Below are positions 56,123 through 64,000 of a stretch of 64,000 bases of DNA, piece after piece. The notes under the pieces are model-generated. The model worked only from the letters and a program-made list of their open reading frames with translations, ran no database searches and was not told where the DNA came from. The position numbers and the translations under genes were made by a program. The number at the start of each line of letters is the position of its first letter. Position 1 is the stretch's first letter. The stretch is from Paractinoplanes ovalisporus (lineage in GTDB: Bacteria > Actinomycetota > Actinomycetes > Mycobacteriales > Micromonosporaceae). Where the stretch lies: assembly GCF_016834655.1 (NCBI RefSeq), contig NZ_JAENHP010000006.1, positions 372,001-436,000 on the forward strand, read 5' to 3'.

Positions 56123-57012
56123 CGCTCGTCCTTCTGATATTGCCGCAGGAACAGCTCCTCGAGCGACGGCGGCTGGCTGACCAGGCTGCGCACGCCCACC
56201 TTGACCAGCTTCTGCAGGGCCGGTTCGAGCGCGTCGGTGTCGACGTCGAACCGCACCCGGTCGTGGTCGAGCTGGAAGTCGTGCACCCCGGCCAGCGTGG
56301 CCAGCCCGTCCGGCGGCCCGGCCAGTTCGGCCTGGATCGTGGTGCGGGTCAGGTGGCGCATGTCGGTCAGCGTGCCGGTCTCGATCGTGCGGCCGTCCCG
56401 GATGATCGTCAGCCGGTCGCACAGCGCCTCGACCTCGGACAGGATGTGGCTGGACAGCAGGACCGTACGGTCGCCGCGGCGCTTCTCCTCCAGGATGACC
56501 TCGCGGAACACCTCCTCCATGAGCGGGTCGAGCCCGGAGGTCGGCTCGTCCAGGATCAGCAGCTCCACATCGGACGACAGGGCCGCGATCAGGCCGACCT
56601 TCTGCCGGTTGCCCTTGGAATAGGTGCGGCCCTTCTTGCGCGGGTCGAGCTGGAACCGTTCCAGCAGCTCGGCCTTGCGTCTCGGGTCGAGCCCGCCGCG
56701 CAGCCGGCCCAGCAGATCGATCACCTCGCCGCCGGTCAGCGCGGGCCAGAGGGTGACGTCGCCCGGCACGTAGGCCAGCCGTTTGTGCAGCTCGGTCGCC
56801 TCGGTCCAGGGGTTGCCGCCGAGCAGCTGGACCGCGCCGCCGTTGTGCCGCGACAGGCCGAGCAGGATGCGGATGGTGGTGGTCTTGCCGGCCCCGTTGG
56901 GACCGAGGAACCCGTGCACCTCGCCGGTGGCCACGTGCAGATCGAGCCCGTCGAGGGCGGTGACCTTGCCGAACCGTTTGACGAGCCCCGTGGCAGTGAT
57001 GGCCTCGGTCAT
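56119..57012 (-). CDS. ABC exporter ATP-binding protein
   Basis: A 297-residue DrrA/CcmA-like ATPase: Walker [10 protein letters not shown] near residue 37, signature [11 protein letters not shown], Walker [13 protein letters not shown]. The signature has K rather than G (YSKGN), as in many DrrA proteins. ATG 57012 overlaps the TetR stop. Partner of the following permease. Confidence 0.93.
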   Translation of the reverse strand: MTEAITATGLVKRFGKVTALDGLDLHVATGEVHGFLGPNGAGKTTTIRILLGLSRHNGGAVQLLGGNPWTEATELHKRLAYVPGDVTLWPALTGGEVIDLLGRLRGGLDPRRKAELLERFQLDPRKKGRTYSKGNRQKVGLIAALSSDVELLILDEPTSGLDPLMEEVFREVILEEKRRGDRTVLLSSHILSEVEALCDRLTIIRDGRTIETGTLTDMRHLTRTTIQAELAGPPDGLATLAGVHDFQLDHDRVRFDVDTDALEPALQKLVKVGVRSLVSQPPSLEELFLRQYQKDER

Positions 57013-57614
57013 GACTTGTCCTTTCCGGCCGTCAGCCGGTCGATCGCGGTCTGTGCCTGGAGCGCCTGCTCCGGCGTGATGAGGGGTTGGCTGAACAGCT
57101 CCAGGGAGGCCTGGAGCATGCGGCCCCATTGCTTCGGCTCGGTGACGTCACCGTCGAGCGCCCGGGACATGAGGTCACGCATCGTGAACATGGACATCTT
57201 CATCACGGCGAGCACCGCGACGAACGCGCGCGTGTCGGAGACCTTGAGATCGGTGCTGGCGAGCCACTGCTCGCCGTACTCCAGCATGCGGTCGAAGATC
57301 GCCTGCCCGGCGGGTGAGCCGTCCATGGTGGAGCGGATGAGATAGCGCTGGAGCAGGGCGATCCGGGTGTCGAAACCGTCCAGCGTGTTGAACTCGGTGA
57401 AGCGGCCGCTGAGCTTGGTGACCTCGTTGAGCGCCCACTCGTCGCAGGCGTCACGGAGGCCCTCTTTGGACCCGAAATGGTGACGCAGCAGGCCGGAGGA
57501 TACGTCGGCCTGCTGCGCAATGTCACGGATCGTAGCCCCGTCGACGCCACGCTCCGCGAACAACTCGATGGCGGCGTCACGGATGCGTGCTCGGGCGGTC
57601 AAGTCGCTACTCAC
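57009..57614 (-). CDS. TetR-family repressor of the ABC exporter
   Basis: A 201-residue TetR protein: HTH at ~10-55 ([40 protein letters not shown]) and a helical effector domain. GTG 57614 lies six bases after TAAATT, so it is probably leaderless. A CTACAC-GGTT-GTGTAG palindrome lies upstream, overlapping the likely promoter. It leads the operon it should repress. Confidence 0.92.
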   Translation of the reverse strand: MSSDLTARARIRDAAIELFAERGVDGATIRDIAQQADVSSGLLRHHFGSKEGLRDACDEWALNEVTKLSGRFTEFNTLDGFDTRIALLQRYLIRSTMDGSPAGQAIFDRMLEYGEQWLASTDLKVSDTRAFVAVLAVMKMSMFTMRDLMSRALDGDVTEPKQWGRMLQASLELFSQPLITPEQALQAQTAIDRLTAGKDKS

Positions 57615-57626
57615 GCGTGTAATTTA

Positions 57627-57642
57627 CTACACGGTTGTGTAG
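57627..57642. promoter_or_regulatory. TetR-type operator
   Basis: Perfect 6-bp arms CTACAC (57627-57632) and GTGTAG (57637-57642) around GGTT, between the -35 and -10 of the tetR promoter (TAAATT at 57621-57626, minus strand). Confidence 0.78.
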
Positions 57643-57694
57643 CCGAAGTGTCTGACTTTAAGAACGAAGATCAAATGCCGGATGTCGTAGCGGG

Positions 57695-57796
57695 GTGGTG
57701 GGTGCAGACCGTCACTCACGCCGAGGGCCGCGGCGGGCTGAGCTGGGCGCTGGCGCGCCCAGAACGCTCAACCCACCACGGCGACGTGCGTGAGTG
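57695..57796. other. Interleaved inverted repeats (possible pseudoknot) with internal hairpin
   Basis: Arms A GTGGTGGGT (57695-57703) pair with A' (57771-57779). Arms B CACTCACGC (57713-57721) pair with B' (57788-57796), in the order A-B-A'-B'. Inside the loop is the hairpin CTGGGCG (57743-57749)/CGCCCAG (57756-57762). The element lies in the 200-bp gap between the lipoprotein 3' end and tetR on the minus strand, so it may serve as terminator or regulatory RNA. Confidence 0.5.
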
Positions 57797-57814
57797 GTTC
57801 CGCTCACAAAGTCG

Positions 57815-58432
57815 TTATCGCAGCGCCTTCAGCGTGGTGCGTGCCTCTTTGGCGGCTGTGCGGATGGGCTCGATCTGCTTCTTGATGGCGGCCGCGTCGG
57901 GGCCGGGCTTGATCGCAAGCAGAGCGTCGACCTGGCCGTTCAGGATTTTCTCGACCTTGGCTGCGCCCTCGCGGTCATCCAGCTCGGCGGCCGCCGCCAG
58001 CTCGGCGTCGATGGCCGTGGCCAAGCGGACCTTGGGGCCGGTCAGGATGAAGACGCGGAAGTCGACGACGACGCTGCGGGCGGCGTCCTTGCCTGTCTTG
58101 TCGCGCAGGGCGGTGAGGCCGCTCTTCTGCTCGTCGACGAGCTTGCCCAGCGCCTCCTTGTGCGCCGGCTGCAGGTTCTTGGCCTTCTCGATCGTGGCGT
58201 CGAAGCGCTCGAGGGCCTTGAGCCGGCGGTCGACCCGCTCGGCGACCGACCGCTTCGAGCCCGCGGCCCGCAGGTCGTCGGCCACGTCGGCGGGCTCCTC
58301 GAGCGCGCCCATCTGCTGGTCGGCCGAGACCAGCAAGGTGTCGATGGCCTGCGCGGCGCCGGGCTGGGCGGCGCACGCCCCGCCGGCGAGCAGGACCCCG
58401 GAGAGCAGCAGGGGAACGAGGATTCGTCTCAT
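57815..58432 (-). CDS. Putative lipoprotein of unknown function
   Basis: A 205-residue exported lipoprotein: signal peptide with lipobox GGAC (Cys 20), then an Ala/Lys/Glu-rich, mostly helical chain. I do not recognise a family. It is co-directional with the CPA1 antiporter (58490) 57 bp upstream and may be co-transcribed with it. Confidence 0.7.
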   Translation of the reverse strand: MRRILVPLLLSGVLLAGGACAAQPGAAQAIDTLLVSADQQMGALEEPADVADDLRAAGSKRSVAERVDRRLKALERFDATIEKAKNLQPAHKEALGKLVDEQKSGLTALRDKTGKDAARSVVVDFRVFILTGPKVRLATAIDAELAAAAELDDREGAAKVEKILNGQVDALLAIKPGPDAAAIKKQIEPIRTAAKEARTTLKALR

Positions 58433-58489
58433 GCCGCTGAGCGTCCCGGTCGCCGGTCAGGGAAGTGCGAACCGTTTGTAAGAGTTGTG

Positions 58490-60160
58490 TCAGGCCCGCC
58501 CCCGGTCGGGGAGCAGCCTCTCCTCGTGGTCCAGCTCCCGCTCGAGGATGCGCAGACCCTCGTCGTTCAGGTTGCCGGCGTCACGCCAGCGCAGCAGCTC
58601 CTCGCGCTGCGCCTCGATCACCTTGCGCCGCACCATCAGCGCCGCCTCGTACTGCGGCGACACCGGAACCTCGTCGGAGTCGGACTTCTCCAGCATGTCG
58701 AGGCGCCGGCGGTAGCGCTCGATCCGCACCTCCAGCTGCTTGCGCATGTGCTCGATGGCGACGTCCTCGACGTGGTCGTGCTTCTCTTCCTGAATCTCGT
58801 CGAGCCGGGCCAGGGCCGCTTCCACCGAGGCCGTCCGGGCCTCGTTGCGCTCGCGGGCCTCGTCGGTCTTGTTCGCCCGCAGGCCCAGCCACTGCACCAG
58901 CGGCGCGAAGGTCAGACCCTGACCCAGCAGCGTCACCAGCACGACCACGAACGCGCAGAAGTGCAGCAGGTCGCGCTGCGGAACCGTCTCGGGCAGCGTG
59001 AAGATGGCGGCGAGGCTGATCACGCCGCGGGTGCCGGCCCAGCTCAGCGCGGTCACCTCCTTGCCGGTGAGCGCCTTCTCCCGCACCTTCTCGACACGCA
59101 CCGGATCGCCCGCCTCGTCCTCGGCGATCGGGCCGGTCTCGCCACCCAGGCGCATGTGCAGCGAGCGTGGCAGCACCTGGGTGAGCAGCAGCCACAGCGG
59201 GCGTAGCAGCAACGTCACACCCACGGTCACCGCCACCGCGATGACGATGGTCGACGTCTCGTACTCGGTCAGCCCCTCGACCACGGTCGGCAACTGCTGG
59301 CCGATCAGCAGGAAGACCAGGCCCTCGAGCAGGAAGTCGACCAGCCGCCAGACCGCGGTGGTCTGCAGCCGGCTGGCGGCGGCGCTGTGCCGGGACGAGT
59401 CGTGACCGATGATCAGACCGGCGATGACGACGGCGAGCACACCCGAGACATGCACCGACTCGGCCAGCACGTACGCGGCGAGCGGGGTGGCCAGCGAGAT
59501 CGCGTTCGCGGTCAGCGGGTCGTGCCGCAGGTGCCGCAGATAACGGACGACGTAAGCGACCACGACACCGGCGACGACACCGCCCGCGGCCTTGATGAAG
59601 AACTCGAGCGTCGCGGCCGGGAACGAGAACCCGCCGCCCTCGGTGGCCGCGATCGCCACGGTCAGGATGGTCAGCGCGGTCGCGTCGTTGAGCAGGCCCT
59701 CACCCTGGATCAAGGTGATCATCTTGGGGGGCAGGCCGGCCCGGCGACCCACGGCGAGCGCCGCCACCGGGTCGGGCGGGGCCACCGCGGCGCCGAGCGC
59801 GATGCCGGCCGCCAGCGTCGCGCCGGTCACCCACAGGTTGAGCCCGACGCCGATGAGCAGCGCGGTCGCCAGCACCAGCAGCACCGACAGACTCACCACG
59901 GTGCGCATGTGCCGGCGGATGTCGAGCAATGACGCGTCGAGCGCCGCGCTGTAGAGCAACGGCGGGATCACGTACGTCATGATCAGCTCAGGTTCGAGCT
60001 CGACGTTCGGCCCGGGCAGCACGGCGTACGTGATGCCCACGATCGTGAGCAACGCGGCGGCCGGCAGCCCCGTCTTTTCGGCGATCATCCGGATCGCCAC
60101 GATCACACCGACCGCGGCCAGGATGAAGAGCAGGGTTCCCTCGACGTGCACGTTGAACAT
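58490..60160 (-). CDS. CPA1-family Na+/H+ antiporter (second copy)
   Basis: A 556-residue CPA1 exchanger with ~12 membrane segments, APPDPVAAL near 147 and GEGLLNDATALTI near 170 (the Asn-Asp ion site), plus a long charged cytosolic tail (~430-556) with coiled-coil character. Its ATG touches a 16-bp inverted repeat that follows ahcY. It differs enough from the 366-1931 copy to be an older paralogue. Confidence 0.9.
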   Translation of the reverse strand: MFNVHVEGTLLFILAAVGVIVAIRMIAEKTGLPAAALLTIVGITYAVLPGPNVELEPELIMTYVIPPLLYSAALDASLLDIRRHMRTVVSLSVLLVLATALLIGVGLNLWVTGATLAAGIALGAAVAPPDPVAALAVGRRAGLPPKMITLIQGEGLLNDATALTILTVAIAATEGGGFSFPAATLEFFIKAAGGVVAGVVVAYVVRYLRHLRHDPLTANAISLATPLAAYVLAESVHVSGVLAVVIAGLIIGHDSSRHSAAASRLQTTAVWRLVDFLLEGLVFLLIGQQLPTVVEGLTEYETSTIVIAVAVTVGVTLLLRPLWLLLTQVLPRSLHMRLGGETGPIAEDEAGDPVRVEKVREKALTGKEVTALSWAGTRGVISLAAIFTLPETVPQRDLLHFCAFVVVLVTLLGQGLTFAPLVQWLGLRANKTDEARERNEARTASVEAALARLDEIQEEKHDHVEDVAIEHMRKQLEVRIERYRRRLDMLEKSDSDEVPVSPQYEAALMVRRKVIEAQREELLRWRDAGNLNDEGLRILERELDHEERLLPDRGRA

Positions 60161-60202
60161 CTTTCCCTGCCCGGCCCCGCCGATGAGGCCGGGCGGGGAA
60201 AG
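60161..60202 (-). terminator. Large hairpin between ahcY and the antiporter
   Basis: A 16-bp stem with one mismatch (60161-60176 and 60187-60202) and a 10-nt loop. It lies just downstream of the ahcY stop (60209), so it can act as a terminator or attenuator. Its 3' arm on the minus strand carries GGGAAAG immediately before the antiporter ATG, so folding would mask that ribosome site. Confidence 0.7.
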
Positions 60203-60208
60203 CAGTTG

Positions 60209-61684
<1,476 letters not shown>

Positions 61685-61688
61685 GCGA

Positions 61689-61715
61689 GGGCTCCTCCCT
61701 CATCAGGAGGCGCCC
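61689..61715 (-). promoter_or_regulatory. Hairpin sequestering the ahcY ribosome-binding site
   Basis: Minus-strand arms GGGCGCCTCC (61706-61715) and GGAGGAGCCC (61689-61698) pair at 9 of 10 positions with a 7-nt loop. The SD GGAGG is in the 3' arm, nine bases before GTG. It does not match the SAH riboswitch consensus. Confidence 0.55.
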
Positions 61716-61869
61716 TTGGGGTCAGAAACCCGGGCCGAGCGTGGCGGAGACCGGCCAGAAAACCGGTTCCGTCGCAGCGCCTCTCGACGCGGGCAGGTAC
61801 TACCTTAGCCTTTCGTTCGTCCGGCAGCCGCCGCACCGCCCTCCCCCGTCCCGAGGACTCGCCCCGGTC

Positions 61870-63192
61870 ATGAGGCTTCGCACTCAGCTTACGCTGACAG
61901 TCACCGCCCTCGTCGCGCTCGTGGTCGCGCTCGCCGGCCTGGTCATCGTGGTGCGCATCGACCACCGTGACCGCGCCGACCTCGACAACGTGCTGGCCAC
62001 CCGGCTCGAACAGGTGCGGGCCGCGGCCACGAAGAACGGCTCGCTCCCCACCGACGGCAGTTACGCGATCCGCCTGATCCAGGGCGGCGAGATGCTGAAG
62101 CAGGTCGGTTCCTCGGCCGGGTTCCCGTTGCCCGCCAAAGACGGTTATTCGACGGTGAGCTCGGGCGACGACGAGTGGCGTTCGGTGGCCGAGACCCTGC
62201 CCACGGGTGCCCAGATTCAGATTCTGGTGAGCCTGGACGACCTGAAGGGGCAGCACACCGATAACGTGCTGGTCGTGGATCTGCTGGTGCTGCTCGCCGC
62301 CGTGTTGAGTGCGGCCGGGGTCTGGTTCGCGACGGGGTTGGTGTTGCGCCCGTTCCAGAGGCTGCTTGTCGCCGCCCGGGACCTCGACCCCGCCGACCCC
62401 GAGCAGAGGTTGCCCGAGGTCAAGAGCCCGCGCGAGGTCACCGAGCTGACCGCCACCCTCAACGACTTGCTGGACCGGGCGCGAGCCGCCGCCCCCTCCG
62501 CCACCCCCGCCTCCTCCTCCGGTCTTTCTCCGGCCGCAGCGGGCTCCCCGGCCGCCACAGACGCCTCCTCAGGCGACCCCGCCGCCGTGGCAGAGCCCAC
62601 CGTCGAGATGCGCGCAGTCGAGCGCAGGCGCACGGCCAAGCCCAAGACCGCACCCAGCTCCGAGATCGCGCCCGATTCCGGTCCCGCCGCGTCTGCGCCC
62701 GAGTCCCAAGCCCAGTCCACGTCTGACGCGTCGTCGCCCGCGCCCGGCTCCGGGGCTACGTCCGTCGCGTCGCCCGCGCCCGGTTCCGAGGCCGTGTCCG
62801 CCGCGTCGTCGCCTGACACCGCGTCCGGTTCCGGCTCCGGTTTCGGGGATGCGTCCGCCGCATCGTCGCCCGAGATCGCACCCACCTCGTCGTCGTCGCC
62901 CGCGCCCGCCGGTTCGTCGCCCGAGCTTCAGCTCGCGCCCACGTCGCCTGGGTCCGCTCCGGCCGGTTCGTCGCCCGAGCCGGTGCCGGCCGCCGCCGCG
63001 TCCTTTGCCCCGGCCGCCCCGGCCCCTTCCCCGGCCGTCGCCGAGCTGCGCCCGAGCCTGGCCGACCTCGGCTTCCAGCTCGACCAGCTGCTCGACAACC
63101 CCGAGATGCCGGCCACTCAGCGCCACCTCATCCTGGCGCTCATGGCGGACGAACACCGCCGCATGACCGCCCTGATCGACGGTGACGCGTGA
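61870..63192 (+). CDS. Sensor histidine-kinase remnant: membrane sensor + HAMP + partial DHp, no ATPase domain
   Basis: A 440-residue protein. Two membrane segments (~10-32, ~135-157) flank a periplasmic sensor region, followed by a HAMP-like linker (~158-205). A ~180-residue Ser/Ala/Pro/Gly-rich stretch follows. The last ~45 residues (LDQLLDNPEMPATQRHLILA, HRRMTALIDGDA) match the second half of a DHp helix pair. The H-box helix and the whole catalytic ATPase domain are absent. ATG 61870; upstream TACCTT box near 61800. Either a decayed gene or a kinase-like scaffold. Confidence 0.72.
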   Translation: MRLRTQLTLTVTALVALVVALAGLVIVVRIDHRDRADLDNVLATRLEQVRAAATKNGSLPTDGSYAIRLIQGGEMLKQVGSSAGFPLPAKDGYSTVSSGDDEWRSVAETLPTGAQIQILVSLDDLKGQHTDNVLVVDLLVLLAAVLSAAGVWFATGLVLRPFQRLLVAARDLDPADPEQRLPEVKSPREVTELTATLNDLLDRARAAAPSATPASSSGLSPAAAGSPAATDASSGDPAAVAEPTVEMRAVERRRTAKPKTAPSSEIAPDSGPAASAPESQAQSTSDASSPAPGSGATSVASPAPGSEAVSAASSPDTASGSGSGFGDASAASSPEIAPTSSSSPAPAGSSPELQLAPTSPGSAPAGSSPEPVPAAAASFAPAAPAPSPAVAELRPSLADLGFQLDQLLDNPEMPATQRHLILALMADEHRRMTALIDGDA

Positions 63193-63326
63193 CCAGTCGC
63201 GCAATGGGCTGACCAAACATCAAAGTCCTTCCATAAGCCCTCAGAAACCCCTCATCCTGTACGGGCGAGGGCAGATGCCCTGCGTGTGCGAGAACGCTAC
63301 CGCCGGACCACCCGCCCCAACCGCCC

Positions 63327-63356
63327 TGTGGATAACCAGCCTTCCCCTGTGGATAA
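63327..63356. promoter_or_regulatory. Two perfect DnaA boxes
   Basis: TGTGGATAA (reverse of TTATCCACA) occurs at 63327-63335 and 63348-63356, 21 bp apart and in the same orientation, within two copies of CCCTGTGGATAACC-like sequence. They lie in the 300-bp gap before the lacI-type gene at 63493, which holds no gene. Confidence 0.75.
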
Positions 63357-63492
63357 CCCAATCTCAGAACTCGCCCCGAGGCGTAGGGTCGCCCCCATCC
63401 CTGCCCCTGGGTGGTCGGGGGTGGTGGTGGGCCAAAAGCAGCTGAGCGCGTGCGCGCAGGGGCCGGCAGCGACGAGGGCGGAGGGAGCGGAC

Positions 63493-64000
63493 GTGCAGCA
63501 CCCCTATCGGATAAGCGAGATCGCCGCCCAGGCCGGCCTCAGCCAGGCCACCGTTGACCGGGTGCTGCATGCGCGCGGCGGCGTGCGGCCCGGCACCGTG
63601 CGCGATGTCCACCAGGCCATTGCGGCGCTCGACCGGCGGCGGCAGCAACAGTCGGAAGATGTGCCGCTGCCCGCCCGTGTGGTTCCGATCGACCTGGTCG
63701 TGGAAGACCGGGACCGGGTCGAGGCTGCCCTCCGGGCCGAGCTGGGTGGCCTGCGCCCGGCGGTGATCCGGCCCCGCTTCCACTCGGCGGCTGACCCGGT
63801 CGCGGCGCTGGGACGGGTGGCCCGGTCGCGGTCGCAGGGGCTGGTCGTTCAGGCGCGCGAGACACCTGAGCTGGTCGAGGCCGTCGGGCGCCTCGAGATT
63901 CCGGTGGTCACTCTTGGAACCGACCTTCCGGCCAGCAAACGCGTGGCCCACGTCGGGCTTGACGAGAGCGAAGCCGGCGCCACGGCGGCCTACCTGGTCG
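63493..64000 (+). CDS. LacI-family transcriptional regulator (3' end outside window)
   Basis: The first ~169 residues of a LacI repressor: HTH (RISEIAAQAGLSQATVDRVL, residues ~5-24), hinge, and the start of the sugar-binding domain. GTG start behind GGGAGCGG. Two DnaA boxes lie ~140 bp upstream. Its targets are outside the window. Confidence 0.85.
   Translation, partial: MQHPYRISEIAAQAGLSQATVDRVLHARGGVRPGTVRDVHQAIAALDRRRQQQSEDVPLPARVVPIDLVVEDRDRVEAALRAELGGLRPAVIRPRFHSAADPVAALGRVARSRSQGLVVQARETPELVEAVGRLEIPVVTLGTDLPASKRVAHVGLDESEAGATAAYLV

Overview
The window is about 64 kb of very GC-rich chromosome from a filamentous actinomycete. The best match is Micromonosporaceae, probably an Actinoplanes-like genus. 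This rests on base composition, frequent GTG starts, TANNNT -10 boxes placed directly in front of start codons, and typical actinomycete families (SAV2177-type methyltransferase, DUF1707, DUF4143 ATPase, XRE-TPR regulator, roadblock/LC7 proteins). The genus is inferred from family content, not from a marker gene. I saw no rRNA, tRNA, insertion sequence, prophage or CRISPR array.

Region by region. 1-9.4 kb is mixed housekeeping: a LysR fragment, a CPA1 antiporter, glyA behind a ZTP riboswitch, a MarR/YbhB divergent pair with twin operators, an APH-fold kinase, a 0.5 kb purine-rich low-complexity tract, an SF1 helicase with a possible nuclease-like C-terminus, and a phosphoesterase. 9.5-15 kb has a secreted discoidin plus beta-helix protein, an XRE-TPR regulator, and a DUF4143 ATPase preceded by six 22-bp degenerate repeats. 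15-24.5 kb has two sugar import loci: LacI with an FrcBCA-like transporter, and IclR with an SBP, a MalF-MalG fusion permease and a FAH-family enzyme.

24.5-43.2 kb is an L-rhamnose regulon. A leftward operon (rhaT-P-Q-S-M-I) imports and isomerises rhamnose. A LacI repressor (rhaR-like) sits between the arms. A rightward operon (rhaD fusion, rhaB, lutABC and an AraA/FucI-like isomerase) carries rhamnulose through lactaldehyde and lactate to pyruvate. TTGAAA-NN-TTTCAA-type operators link both operons. A 1-kb gene-free repeat region and an operon of four roadblock-type proteins lie between the two arms.

43.2-64 kb has an NmrA-like reductase, leaderless methyltransferase and DUF1707 genes, a LamG/beta-propeller pair, nhaA behind a compact structured leader, a GGDEF-EAL protein translationally coupled to an amino-acid-binding lipoprotein, an M4 metalloprotease, a TetR-controlled ABC-2 exporter, a second CPA1 antiporter, ahcY, a sensor-kinase remnant without a catalytic domain, two perfect DnaA boxes, and the start of another LacI gene.

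The strongest candidates for something undescribed are: the four-gene roadblock operon without a GTPase or kinase; the chain of two tiny ORFs bridging rhaT and rhaP by ATGA overlaps; the 22-bp repeat array in front of the DUF4143 ATPase; the GGDEF-EAL/SBP pair; the nhaA leader; and the DnaA-box pair. All calls come from reading the sequence; no database search was run.
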